The translations under genes were made by a program, and so were the position numbers. Positions 31,796 through 43,386 of a stretch of DNA of 64,000 nucleotides are shown here, in pieces. Source of the stretch: Aspidiotus rigidus (lineage: Eukaryota > Arthropoda > Insecta > Hemiptera > Diaspididae); the NCBI GenBank assembly GCA_035079385.1, contig JAVHKY010000040.1:1364001-1428000 (forward strand), written 5' to 3'. Numbering within the stretch: position 1 is the stretch's first letter; the number at the start of each line of letters is the position of its first letter. The notes under the pieces were generated by a model. That model searched no databases, had not been told where the DNA came from, and saw only the letters and a program-made list of their open reading frames with translations.

Positions 31796-34700
31796 ATGAA
31801 TTCAAAAAATCAAATCTTAATAAGTGTTATAAGAAATGAGAGTGAAAAAAGAGATACAGATATTGCTCAATGGATTCAGTTTTTTAAAGTACATAATTTC
31901 TATGCAAATAAAACAACAAAGCAAATAGAAAACTATTTAAGGAAGTATAGAATTTATATAGCTTTTAGAGGAAAAGAAGTAGTTGAAAAATTGAATGAAT
32001 TATATTCTACCTATATTATTACAAAAATTATCTCAATCCAGATTAATTCAACCATATCAAATGCAAATTACTTTTACATTAACAAAGGAAGAAATAAATA
32101 GATGGCTTTCAGGAACTCCATTCAAGTCTGATGATGATATATTTAGGTCAAGTAAGGAGAATGATTTTAAAATTAGACCTAGATTTGTAGATGAGAATTT
32201 TAGTAGCAGACATACACAATTTGAAATTCAAAATGAATGGGGAATACAAGACTTGGGAGAGTTTTTAGATTTTATGAAAAAACCTACTTTTGGACTTCTC
32301 AAAAAATGGATACATTTACATAATGGAATCAGAGCTAATTTCTGCGTAACTGCAACTTATGAAAGGAGAGGATCTACAGTTATTGAGACTAATTCAAATG
32401 TATTTACAAACCAAAAATTATACATTTCTTTGTGAAACCAACTTGAATGAGATGTACAATAACATTACTGAGCATATGTACCTAATAGGAAGACATGAAA
32501 ATATACAAGATAATTCAGAGGGTACTCAATGGGTTTTATCATCAATTGATAGCTTTAGAATTAATATAAATAGGTATGATCCACTCAGAGCTGGTTCTTA
32601 CATTGAATTCCCCAAAATTCTAGCAAGTAAGAAAGCTATAATAAATGTTAAAAATGAGAATGATAATAAATGTTATAAATTTATGGTCTATTTTAGCTGG
32701 TCGGTTCCCAGTAGATAAGGATCTACAAAGAGTGGCTAAATATAAAAAATATGAGCACATATTTGATAAAGCTTTAAAAGGAATTGAATTTCCATTGAAA
32801 GTTTAAAATAATAATAAATTTGTAAATAGAGTTAATAATCTTAATTTAATTGAAGGAGGATTATCAATTAATATATATCATCATAATAATCAGTATAAAA
32901 TTTATCCTTTATCAGATATAACAGAGGATGAAAAGAAAAATCATATTGACCTACTATTTTTAAAGGAAAAAGGAAAGACTCATTATTGTCTTATTAAAGA
33001 TTTATGGAAACTAGTTGGAAGACATCAAATGACAAAAGATCACAAGAAGAGATATCTATGTAAAATGTGTTTGAATAGTTTTCCTTGTGAGAAAGTATTA
33101 ACAGACCATAAAAATTATTGCGGATTAAATAAACCTGCTAAAGTAATTTTACCTAATAAAGCAGATAATATTATTGAGTTTAAAAATTATAATCATTCAA
33201 TGAAAGCTCCATTTGCTATGTATGCTGATTTTGAAAGTCTTATTATAAGAAAGCTTAATACAATGAAACAAATTGATACTAAGATAGAAAAACTAAGTAA
33301 AAAAATGAATAAGACTAAAGAAGAAGTTGAAAAGTATGAATCCTATACAATAAAACTTCAGAAACATTTTCCAATTAGTTTCGTCTATTATATTAAGTAT
33401 GCTAATGGAGAAATCAAAGAGAATCTACGGTATTTGAATATTTTGGTTTAGATGCCCCAAAGAAATTATATGAGAAACTGAAAAAAGATGCAATTTTCAT
33501 GGCAAGAGAATATTTGGATAAGAAGATGAAAATGAAAGATTTATCTGAGACACAGAAAATGGAATATAAATTTGCTAAAAAGTGTCACATTTGTGAAAGA
33601 AAACTCGGATACTCCACCTCTTGTGGAAAAAGAAATTCGAGTATGGAATAAAAAAATTGATATTATTTGTAGTATTTTAGTGAAGATCAAAGATGAAGAT
33701 GGAAAAAAAGAACTCAATGATGAACTTTCAAAATTAAAACAGTTAGTTGATAGTGCAAAAGCAAGTGAGGTTTTTAATAAAATAAAGGTTCGAGATCATG
33801 ATCATTTAACTGGAGAATATAGAGGAGCAGCTCATAGTAATTGTAATCTGAATTATAAAGTTCCTAGATTTATACCTGTTTATTTTCATAATTTTTCTGG
33901 ATATGATGCACATTTATTTATTAGAGAATTTGGAGAGGATTATGATAACATTAAATTAATACCAAATAATGAAGAAAAATATATATCATTTTCTAAAATT
34001 GTAAAATATGATTCGGGTTTTACAAATAAAAAAGATGAAATAATCAACTTTAATATTGAGTTAAGATTTTTAGATTCATATAAATTTCTATCAAGCTCGC
34101 TATCTGAATTGGCTAAGAATTTGAAGAGGTGTCACTTTAAAAATTTGAAAAAATGGTTTAATGAAAAAGCACCTAAAAACTTATGTGAAATGGAAAGAAA
34201 GTATTTATTTAAATTATTGAGTAAAAAATTAGCCTACCCTTATGATTATATGAATTCATTGCAAAAATATGATGAACAACAACTACCTTCAAAGGATAAA
34301 TTTTATAATCTATTAAATGATGAGCATGTTGATGATGGAGAATATCATTATGCGCAAGAAATTTGGAAATATTTTAACATAAAAAATATGAAAGAATTTA
34401 CAATGTTATACAATACAATTGATGTACTCTTATTAACTGATATCATTGAAAATTTTAGAGAAACATCGATTAAAATTTATAAATTAGATCCAGTTTGGTA
34501 TTACACAACTCCTGGATTTGCTTGGGATTGTATGTTGAAAACAACTAAACAAAAGTTAGAATTATTAACTGATGTGGATATGTTATTAATGTTTGAAAGG
34601 GCTAAACGAGGAGGAATTTCTCAATGTTCAAATACGTAGATATGCAAAGGCTAATAATAAATATATGGGAAAGAAGTTTGATAAAACTAAGGATTCAGTA

Positions 34701-36005
34701 TTTGTCCAATATTTAGATGCAAATAATTTATATGGATGGGCTATGTGTAAATATTTACCATATGGTGGATTTGAATGGAGAAATCCAGAATATTTTGATG
34801 AAGAAAGAATTATGAAAATGAAAGATGATCAGAAACTTGGATATCTTTTTGAAGTGGATTTGAAATACCCTGAAGAGTTATGGGGGAAGCATTCTGATCT
34901 ACCCTATTGTCCAGAAAATGTAATTGATAATAATCAACTTCCAAAATTATTCACTACATTATATGACAAAAAGAAATATGTTCTTCATTATTTAAATCTT
35001 AAACAAGCTCTTGAAGCTGGATTGAAATTGGAAAAAATTCACAGAGTTATAAAATTTGATCAATCCGACTGGATGAAAGTATAATATATTGAAAAAAATA
35101 CAGAACTAAGGAAAAAAGCTAAAAATGATTTTGAAAAAGATTTCTTCAAACTAATGAATAATTCTGTTTCTGGTAGAACTATGATGAATGTTAGGAAGCA
35201 TGTGGATATAAAATTAATTTCAGAAGGTAATAAATATACTAAGTATGTTTCTAAGCCAAATTTTGAGAAATCAACATTTTTTGGAAAAAATCTTGCAGCT
35301 GTACAAATGAAAAGAACAATGATTAAATTTAACCAACCAATCTATGTGGGAGTAGCTATCTTGGATATTTCAAAAACATTAATGTATGATTTCTATTATA
35401 GACTAAAAGATAGATATGAATCTAGAATAAAATTATTATATACTTACAGATACAGATTCATTAATTATTTCTATAAAAACAGAAGACTTCTGTGAAGATA
35501 TGAAAGGTATGATTGATGAATTTGATACATCAGATTATAAAAAAGGTAATATTTATGGTTTACCACAAGTTAATAAAAAGGTATTAGGTAAATTTAAAGA
35601 TGAAATGAATGGAAAAATATTAGAAGAATTTATTGGATTAGCTTCAAAATTATATTCTAATAAAGTTTTTGCATCAAATAATGATGGAATGAAGAAAGCT
35701 AAAGGAGTACCTAGGTAAAGAAAAATATTGTTAAAAATTAGATAACTCATAATGATTATAAAATGTTTTTAGAAAAGAAAATAACTAAGACTATTAAACA
35801 GAAGATGATAAGGAGTACAAGACATAATATTTATACCATTGAACAGAATAAAAGAGGATTAAATTCATTTGATGATGAAAGATGTTTAGTTGATGGACAA
35901 ACTGATACATTACCCTGGGGTTATTATAATACAATACCAAGAGATAAATTTATTCAACATTTAAAAAACCTTAACAAAAAGGGAGTTAATGAAAATCAAT
36001 CATAA
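31796..36005 (+). pseudogene. protein-primed type family B DNA polymerase, right Maverick-like copy, decayed
   Basis: One gene in pieces. The N-terminal region (frames 31796-32101, 31995-32435, 32359-32718, about 32820-33028) has the conserved blocks FRININRYDPLRAGSYIEFP and KNHIDLLFLKEKGKTHYCLI. A zinc finger (CKMCLNSFPCEKVLTDHKNYC type) and exonuclease motif I (YADFESL) lie in 33029-33451. Frame 33572-34639 has an HNH-like insert (VRDHDHLTGEYRGAAHSNCN) and exonuclease motif II (FHNFSGYDAHLF). Frame 34593-35084 has polymerase motif A (YLDANNLYGWAM). Frame 35154-35495 has motif B (MNNSVSGRTMMN). Motif C near 35445 is out of frame. The C-terminus is 35763-36005. At least four frameshifts and an in-frame stop at 35082 show that it is dead. 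Confidence 0.9.
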
Positions 36006-37464
36006 GACATATAAAGAATGAATAATTATAATAATAGTCTTAGTCTTAGTAATTGCTGATAGTATTTATGGAGGAATTATAAGAAATTTTAAAGCAACTA
36101 TGATTTTTTCAATGAATCACATCAATTTCAAACAGTCGAGGCTGATCTTTGATATAAATCTGAAAGAAAATAATTTATAAACTCAAGATGATATCTAGAA
36201 AATGAATAAATAAATACTTAGTGATAAGTTTTCATAATTTTTATATTTTTCCAATTCATATTAGATAGATAAAGTATAATAATGTGTACAAAACGTTGAT
36301 GATGATAATAATAATAATATTAACGATTTTCTTTGGTCAGCAAAAATAGTTGTTTCTTATTTTTAAATTGTCTTGGTACAATAGGCTACCAAGCTAATCC
36401 AGCGATTGTATAAATAAAGAGTTGAATATCTTGACCGATTCTTCCAACTAATATACCTTGTCATAAATCAACTTCCAATAAAAAATAAACAAAAAGGTGT
36501 ATTTGAAAAGATAAAATCATGTATAATTGAACATACAAAAAGAAATTATGAATTGATTGAAGAACTGGAATCATTTAAAAATTATGATCATTGGGAGAAA
36601 GTTCTCGAAAAATATTTAGAGTTTAAACATGATGAGAATTCTGTTAATTAATAGAGTAAATAATTTTAGGAAAGTTGAGGATTGAAAGTACCTCCTAAAT
36701 TGGATATGAGGTATTAGCTGTAAAAAGTGAAATAATAGTATAAACTATTAGTATAGTATGATTCACCAAGTAAATATAATGAAAAGACTTACAAACATAG
36801 ACCTAGACCCACTCTCTTGTTACCTATTTTTCAACTTTTCTATTTATTCAATATAAATGGAGGACTATGAAGATTCTTTTGTTGGATTAATTGAATTTGA
36901 TTTCAAAATATGACTTATATCAACGACATGAGCAGGCTTGTCCTGCGAATTATACCATATTTAAAATACTATTGATAAAATATGATGATATAATGGATCC
37001 TTAAATTCAAGATTTACTCAAGGATAAAAGAGAAAAACATACTAAATTTATGATAAATATGCGCCAGCAGAGCAGGTGTGTCCTGTGGATTATTGCTCAT
37101 TTGATCAATTTAAATATACTAAAGATATGATTATATATAGAAAATTAACCCTCCTCTGAGTCAATATCTGATTCAAAATCATCCTCTCTTATAGGTGATT
37201 TATCATGCCTATCTATCTTCATTCTATTTTTCTCTCATTCTCTCCCTTGTTTCTATCCTTGCATTTTTGAGTAAATTTTTCATATTCTTCTTCATAGTTA
37301 TCATCAACATTATAATTATCATGCATGTAAGTATTGTTTTGATTTTCCATTTTTAAAAATTTGATTAGGTATTATTTATATAGAAAAATTATCTAATAAG
37401 TATATAAAAAGGTTGATTGAAATAACTTATATTTCTAGTTTGAAAATAATCACTATTTATTCAT
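36006..37464 (+). other. downstream part of the Maverick-like block, ORF remnants
   Basis: Contains short coding remnants: about 36442-36651 (GVFEKIKSCIIEHTKRNYEL, ending in a stop, no Met near the start), 36760-36858 (MIHQVN start, matching the left copy's 92-residue ORF), and two similar segments near 36930 and 37070 with the pattern EQxCPxxY. Nothing intact. Confidence 0.5.
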
Positions 37465-37929
37465 TTATTTATTTTCTGTTCCCTGATTAGATTTATTTTC
37501 CAAGTTATTAACATTCTCAAGCAAAGCTTGAGCGGCTCTGTTAAGATTCTCACAAGATGTGGTAACTGATAGTAAGCTATTATCTGGTTCATTGATTATC
37601 TCTATATCTGCTACATTGATTATCTCTGTATTTGGTTCATTGATCATCTGTGTATTTGGTTCATTGATTATCTCTATATTTGGTTCATTGATTATCTCTA
37701 TATCTGGTTCATTGCTCATCTCTATATCTGATTCATTCTCTGATTCATATCCCAGATCAACTTCAGGTTGTGGATCATAAAATTGAATATCATCAAAAAG
37801 TAGACTACCACCAAGGAATAAGATTTCCGCATTTTTGATTGCTCTTATAACTTCCATATACTCCTCAGGATTTTCTTCAAAATGAACTTCATAGACATTG
37901 TCTTGGTAGCTACTCTCACAAGTATCCAT
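37465..37929 (-). CDS. acidic ORF with NEPxxEII tandem repeats
   Basis: 154 residues, strongly acidic. Residues about 72-112 are five or six copies of an eight-residue unit (NEPDIEII, NEPNIEII, NEPNTQMI, NEPNTEII). Before them lies DLGYESENESD, matching the small ORF at 20870-20968. No known domain. Its position and composition suggest a Maverick-like element protein; it could also be a decayed remnant. Confidence 0.5.
   Translation of the reverse strand: MDTCESSYQDNVYEVHFEENPEEYMEVIRAIKNAEILFLGGSLLFDDIQFYDPQPEVDLGYESENESDIEMSNEPDIEIINEPNIEIINEPNTQMINEPNTEIINVADIEIINEPDNSLLSVTTSCENLNRAAQALLENVNNLENKSNQGTENK
37590..37735. repeat. 24-bp tandem repeat coding NEPxxEII
   Basis: Units of GGTTCATTGATTATCTCTAT type repeated about six times inside the minus-strand ORF. 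Confidence 0.85.
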
Positions 37930-38215
37930 ATTTTTCTAAGTCAATAAACATTTGTAGACTAGATTTACTTATTATAAGTTTTATACTTTCTTTTCAATAA
38001 CACCATTTTTATCAAGATTTAAAAAGGTAGGTCCAACTCCTACATGAGAAACACAGAGAGAAAGGTTGAAGTTGTTAGAATTTACGAGAATTTTGAGAAA
38101 ATTATGCGCTGCGCTAGAGAAATTAGGAAGTGCGCTAGAAGGAAATTTCTTATATTTCACGAGTGATGGATGTAGCTCTCACAAGAAAATTATTTCATGG
38201 AAAAAAGATAGAAAA

Positions 38216-38500
38216 TGATACAAAAACTCTAAAATTTTCCAACTACATATCTTGGAAGAAAAATTACTAGAAAAATGGTTTGATTTTGCTTTAAAAAATG
38301 GTAAAATGATTCTTGCGTTAGAGAAATTCATAAGTGTGTCTGAGTGAGAAAATTTATGCAGAAATGATATAAAAACTCTTAAATTTTCAAACCATCTTGG
38401 AAGAAAAATTACGAGAAAATGGTTTGATTTTGCTTTTGAAAATGGTAAAATGATCCTTGCGTTAGAGAAATTCTTAAGTACGCCTAAGTGCGCCAGAAGG
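38216..38500. repeat. two tandem copies of a 149-bp unit
   Basis: Both copies contain CTTGGAAGAAAAATTAC, AATGGTTTGATTTTGCTTT and TTGCGTTAGAGAAATTC. About 90% alike by eye. Confidence 0.85.
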
Positions 38501-38700
38501 AATATAACTATACTACTAGTGTGTGGTGCGTACATGGGTTTGTGTGAGTGCACGTCACTAGCGCTGCACGGCCCAAATAGTCGATTTTGGAGAAAAGTGT
38601 AGATAACAAAGTTGAAAGAGCGTAAAATTTTCTTTCAGATGAGTCTATTTTGAAGAGGTTTCAAGAAATCAAAAAATTTTGTTTTAGTTCTTGTGTGTCA
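38500..38700. repeat. dispersed repeat with CTAGCGCTG core
   Basis: TGGTGCGTACATG, then CACTAGCGCTGCACGG, then AAAATTTTCTTTCAGATGA. Related stretches occur at about 15000-15130 and 46550-46640. The unit boundaries are not clear. Confidence 0.55.
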
Positions 38701-38965
38701 GGTCCAAATCTTTGTGTGAAGTCCAGCTGTTTCCATAAAATTGCCACTACAGTATATCCAGAGGACGCATCCTTCGCTTAGAAATAGAAACGTGAATAAT
38801 GTCACATCCTTTGACTATATCATGTATGGACTGCGCTGATGTGTATAAAATGAGCGAAAAACGCGTCCACAGATCTGATAAGGGTAATCGGCACGCACCA
38901 CGTTTTGTGTGTATTTTCATAGGACGTGATCGTTGCCGCTTATATCCAAACGTGTGTTGTCTTGC

Positions 38966-39340
38966 TAAGGAACTGCAGGTATGCGCATCTTTTGATGTAA
39001 AAAAACAAAATCAACCGGAGGCATATGGGAGTGATGCTGCGCCTCCAGCTAACACGAGTTTGGAATACTTGGTTCATAAAATATTTCAAAGAATTAAAAC
39101 TTCATTGAAAGAGAGAATTGTTAATCGACGGCCGTGGTTAATCGGTATTTATTCACATGAAAACGTAGTTATAATAAAAAGCCATACAATAACAAAACAC
39201 AAACCTCTCGTGAGGTCGTGACACTCACGCTGTCACTCACGCTATTCGTGACACCAGCTGGTTTGTTTACATTGAAATTATACGGGAGTGATGCTGCCTC
39301 CGGCTGTTTTTGTGAAGATGCGCATACCTGCAGTTCCTTA
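38966..39340. mobile_element. inverted-repeat element, 26-bp ends
   Basis: TAAGGAACTGCAGGTATGCG at the left end faces its perfect complement at the right end; GGGAGTGATGCTGC occurs twice inside in the same orientation. No coding capacity. Confidence 0.75.
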
Positions 39341-39769
39341 AGCCTCGTCCACACGAGGGGAAAAAAAACAGCTGAATACGATAGGGGAATATGCGCGCGC
39401 ACGTTCATTTTCTTCTGTGATACAAAAATCCATCCACACGTGTGATGAGAGAAAAGTAGAAAAGACTAGTGTTGGGTATGCTGCTATCTGCGTGGCTGTC
39501 TGTAGGTAGGCGTATGGTGATCACATTGTTAGTAACCTTAGACCATACAACAGATAGACCGAGGATAGTAATGAATCTTTGAACGGAGAACATGATAAGA
39601 ATACACATAAGAAAATAAGGGGGACTGGACCTTGTTTACAAATTTGAAGAGCGGCGCGGGTGTACGGTGCGTTTCACTGCTCCGCGCGTTCACCCACGTT
39701 GCCATCATTGAGGTCCAATCCCCCTTATTTTCTTATCATGTCTTCCGTTCAACGCGTTGTACACGCTTA

Positions 39770-39901
39770 AGGCTCTCCCACACTGGCGCGATATCCAAGC
39801 GGTAATTCGAAGCGGTGCGTTAGCGGTAGGTTGTGATTGTTCGCATTTCACCGCACCGCTAACGCTACCGCGCGGCGTTAACGCGCCAGTGTGGGAGAGT
39901 C
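39770..39901. repeat. foldback hairpin nested in MITE copy D
   Basis: CTCTCCCACACTGGCGCG and its complement, around a GC-rich core with a further inner inverted pair (AGCGGTGCGTTAGCGGTAG). Confidence 0.8.
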
Positions 39902-40268
39902 ATAGACAAATTTCCTCTGACGTCATACAGATGACAAGAATACTCGTTCCGGTGTTTATGATCTGACAAGAGTACCCGTTCTGGTATTTTTGATTTGGTT
40001 GCTCGCATAAGAATACACAAGGAGCAAAGATCTAGGTATAAATATACGAAAACTACACGGTGAACTTGACGTTAAAATTATTTTCAATTTAGATGGTTCC
40101 TAGAACGTGTTCATGTACTTTTGGTTATTAAGAAATGGCTTATTTCCAAATAGTAACACTTCAATCTTTGCTCCCTATGTTATTCTTATGGGAGTCAAAA
40201 GTCTCCTAAGCCACCGTGGCACACAACACTGATTCCTAACTATGACGTAGGCAGGAAATCGGTCTATT
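39900..40268. mobile_element. MITE family M2 (TAGAC...TGACGTCA ends), copy 1
   Basis: Ends ATAGACAAATTTCCTCTGAC plus GTCAT face GACGTAGGCAGGAAATCGGTCTAT. An inner inverted pair shares ATAAGAATA and GGAGCAAAGAT. It sits inside MITE copy D; TTA flanks the whole insert (39767-39769 and 40267-40269). Confidence 0.65.
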
Positions 40269-40415
40269 ATATGGCCGATGCTCGGTCCATCTGTTGTATG
40301 GTCTAAGTTAGTAACGCACTCTTACCGTGCACACGCAACACTACTCACATTTCCCTTCGAATTCTGAATTCTCCCCAAGAAGTTGAACATGTTCATCTTC
40401 GTTTTCACCTCATAT

Positions 40416-40835
40416 AGACTGATTTTCCAGTGACGTCACATCGCAGGCTGCAGGTTCCAGACGTACAAGCCTACATATATAAATTCCCATAAGAGGATTG
40501 TTGAAGTTAGATTATTTAATTGATGAAGCATTTTTTTAGAAAAAAAAGTTGATATTTTCGAAGCTCTGATTGTAAGCTTCATTTTGAATATAAATTTATA
40601 ACACTTTATTTGTAGGATTCTATGTGGACCTATGATAACAGGTGATAAATTTATATTCAAAATGAAGCTTACAATCAGAGCTTCTCGAATATCAATTTTT
40701 TTTTCTAAAAAAATGCTTTATTAATTAAATAATCCAACTCCAACAATCCTCTTATGGGAATTTATATACATAGGCTTGTACTTCTGGAACCTGCAGTCTG
40801 TGATTTGACGTCACGGAAAATCAATCTATTCTCAC
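40416..40835. mobile_element. MITE family M2, long foldback copy 2
   Basis: Near-perfect arms of about 185 bp around a loop of about 45 bp. Ends ATAGACTGATTTTCCAGTGA and TCACGGAAAATCAATCTAT; each arm contains TGACGTCA close to the end, and AAGCTTCATTTTGAATATAA next to the loop. Confidence 0.85.
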
Positions 40836-40911
40836 CGAGCGTTCCGATTACGCTCCACCCTCTTCATATTCCCCAACGTATTCTCCTCAAAAACTCTCTC
40901 GTGTGGATGAG

Positions 40912-41461
40912 CACGGCCTACTTTATATAAGGCCGGAATGTAGCGAAGTCACAACGTCGCACTCTAAAATCAGTGGATACAGGTTTACATGGAGGCTTAT
41001 GGGAAAAAACGAAAAAATTCAAGTATTTTGATTCGCACGCTAATAAAACGCGGTTTTTGGAAAAAACGAAGAGAATATAACTTGAAGAGCAAACGATTTT
41101 CTGTTTTTTAAGCCCAATTTTAGTAAAATTGGTGCTGTACAAGTGCAGTTATTATCGTTTGAAAATTAAAAATCAGATAGGAGACGAAGTGCGGTACACG
41201 TACACCGTGCTGCCATACAAAATAGAATGGACGTATCTGCATATTGACGATCAGCAAAAAAGGGTATTGTTCCTAGTGTTGAAGCCTTGAAGGATCTCTT
41301 TTCTGCAGATTGTGAGTATGCAGATACGTCCATTCTACTTTGTACGGCAGCGTGGTTACACCGCACCGATGAACATGAACCGCCCCGAAACATCACTGAT
41401 AAGAATCCACTGCGCGCTGTTGTCATTTTCTGCATTCCGGCCTTATATAAAGTAGGCCGTG
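40912..41461. mobile_element. hAT-like MITE with 29-bp ends, upstream of DPH1
   Basis: CACGGCCTACTTTATATAAG at the left end faces its complement on the right, with about 29 bp perfect. It is flanked by GGATGAG (40905-40911 and 41462-41468), 7 of an 8-bp target duplication. The ends contain TATATAA. An H1 hairpin (41210-41350) is nested inside. Lies about 530 bp upstream of the DPH1 start. Confidence 0.82.
41210..41350. repeat. foldback hairpin element, family H1 copy 2
   Basis: CTGCCATACAAAATAGAATG and its inverted partner, about 50-bp arms with a CATATTGACGATC core. Same family as 2186-2318. Confidence 0.8.
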
Positions 41462-41576
41462 GGATGAGACTTTAGTCTGGTTCCCTTTAGCAAATCCTTT
41501 AGTCTCTACGAGATGTCGTGCCGCGTAACGCGTTACGCGGCGCTCAGCTCAGTCCATACATTAAGGTCTCATCCCA
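41461..41576. repeat. inverted repeat with a 22-bp perfect palindrome
   Basis: GGGATGAGAC (41462-41471) faces GTCTCATCCC (41567-41576). Between them, 41520-41541 is a perfect palindrome, GCCGCGTAACG followed by its complement. It lies about 450 bp upstream of the DPH1 start codon. Confidence 0.75.
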
Positions 41577-41992
41577 AAAAAAAAACGATTGTTTGTGTTC
41601 GTGCCGAACAGATAAGAGGAAGACAATAATGTATTATTCATCTTCACTTCGAGAGGGCAAAACCGACGAATGAATTATCGTCATTATAAGGTGGGTATTG
41701 GATTAAACCCTAACCAAAGTTGAAAATAAGAACCAGGATTATGTCAAACTTTGAATTGATAGGAACATACGTTTCTGTAATCTGCGAAGTCGTCGTGAAT
41801 TCCGAACCTCCCACGTAATTTTATTCATATGCTGAGACCGATAAGTTTTCTCGTAAATTTTCAACATTGTCACTAATATTTTGTCGTGATATTGCTTTTT
41901 AAATTTCGCTATGAACGAAAGTAAGAGCTCTAAGTTTTCTTAATTGTATTATTAGTATTTTTATCCACGTTTGGTTAGCAAAAGCCTTGGGA

Positions 41993-43386
41993 ATGGCGGA
42001 CTCCGATGAAGTCAAAATCATCAGAGCTAATCCTGTTCGAAAGGTCATCAGGCCAGCTGTAAAAACGGTGAACAAGATACCAGACGATATCCTCAACAAC
42101 CCGGCACTTATTGAAGCCATGAAAACGTTACCAGCAAATTACGATTTTGAGATACCTAAAACCATTTGGCGAATAAAGCAGCTGAAAGCACGACGTGTAG
42201 CTCTACAGATGCCTGAGGGTTGTCTGATGTTTGCGGTCACTATTAGTGATATTATCGAGCAGTTTACAGAGGCCGAAACAGTGATTATGGGTGACGTTAC
42301 GTATGGCGCTTGTTGTGTCGATGACTTCACCGCTGGAGCCTTAGACGTAGACCTTTTAATACATTATGGACATAGTTGCTTGATACCGATTGATCCAAAA
42401 GCTGGTATGAAGTTCCTTTATATTTTCGTCAATATTAAAATTGATATAACGCACCTCGAAGAAACCTTGTGTTTCAATTTTCATAAAGAGAAGAGGTTAG
42501 CTATGGTAAGTGTTATCCAGTTCCTACCGGCCCTTCAAGAAACGTGTAAACGATTACGTGATAGAGGTTACACGTGCACGACACCTCAGTGTAAACCATT
42601 ATCGCCGGGCGAAATATTAGGCTGTACAGCACCTCGAATCACCGACGCTGACGCACTAGTATTCCTAGGTGACGGGCGGTTTCACTTGGAGGCCGCGATG
42701 ATCGCAAACCCAAATTTGAAGAGTTACAGGTTTGTAATTTGAGCATTTATTACCGTTATCGTCGAAGAAAAAGTATAGTTTTACTACAAATGGTGCGTAA
42801 ATATTGCAGGTATGATCCATACTCAAAAAAACTGACAGAAGAATCTTATGACCACGACAGTATGCGAAAATTTCGTAAAGATGCAATTTCAAAGTGTCGA
42901 ACTGCTTCGAGATTTGGTATTATTCTTGGTACCTTGGGTCATCAAGGCAGTCCTAAGGTTATGGATCACTTATTGGTAAGAATACTATCTAAAATAAGAA
43001 ACTGTTGAGAGTTCTTCGATGTTTTAATAAATAAATATTGTTTTTCCATCAAGGCACAGATGACGCAAACTTCGAAACAATGTGTGTCGGTACTACTTTC
43101 AGAAGTGCTCCCTGACAAATTAGAATTATTTGGCGACAAGGTAGATGCCTGGATACAAATAGCGTGCCCTAGACTTTCTATTGATTGGGGTGTAACGTAT
43201 AAAAAACCGTTACTATCGCCGTACGAAGCAAATGTGCTTCTCAGTAAACAGAAATTATTGGTAGGCGAAGGTGAATGTATTCATTATCCTATGGATTTTT
43301 ACGCTGAATCGAGTTTAGGACCTTGGACACCGAACCATAAGCAAAAAGAAGGATGTTGCGGACAAGGCTGTAACAAGTCATTATGA
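41993..43386 (+). CDS. DPH1: 2-(3-amino-3-carboxypropyl)histidine synthase subunit 1 (DPH1), three exons
   Basis: Catalyses, with DPH2, the first step of diphthamide synthesis: transfer of the 3-amino-3-carboxypropyl group of S-adenosylmethionine to a histidine of translation elongation factor 2, by radical chemistry on a 4Fe-4S cluster in the cytosol. Exons 41993-42729, 42810-42975 and 43054-43386 join in phase to 411 residues, close to other animal DPH1 proteins. Motifs: ALQMPEG (70-76), [14 protein letters not shown] (99-112), [29 protein letters not shown] (C200, C211), [27 protein letters not shown] and [10 protein letters not shown] (C339). One Cys from each of the three domains (C107/108, C211, C339) would ligate the cluster. 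The first in-frame AUG gives the expected N-terminus. It ends in a short Cys-rich tail (CCGQGC). MITEs fill the upstream region. Confidence 0.96.

Larger units (their letters stand above)
39537..40307 (+). mobile_element. MITE family M1, copy D, carrying nested elements
   Basis: Starts CTTAGACCATACAACAGATA and ends TCTGTTGTATGGTCTAAG, flanked by a perfect 8-bp duplication TTAGTAAC (39529-39536 and 40308-40315). The M1 sequence is interrupted from 39770 to 40266 by a hairpin and a second MITE. Confidence 0.92.
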
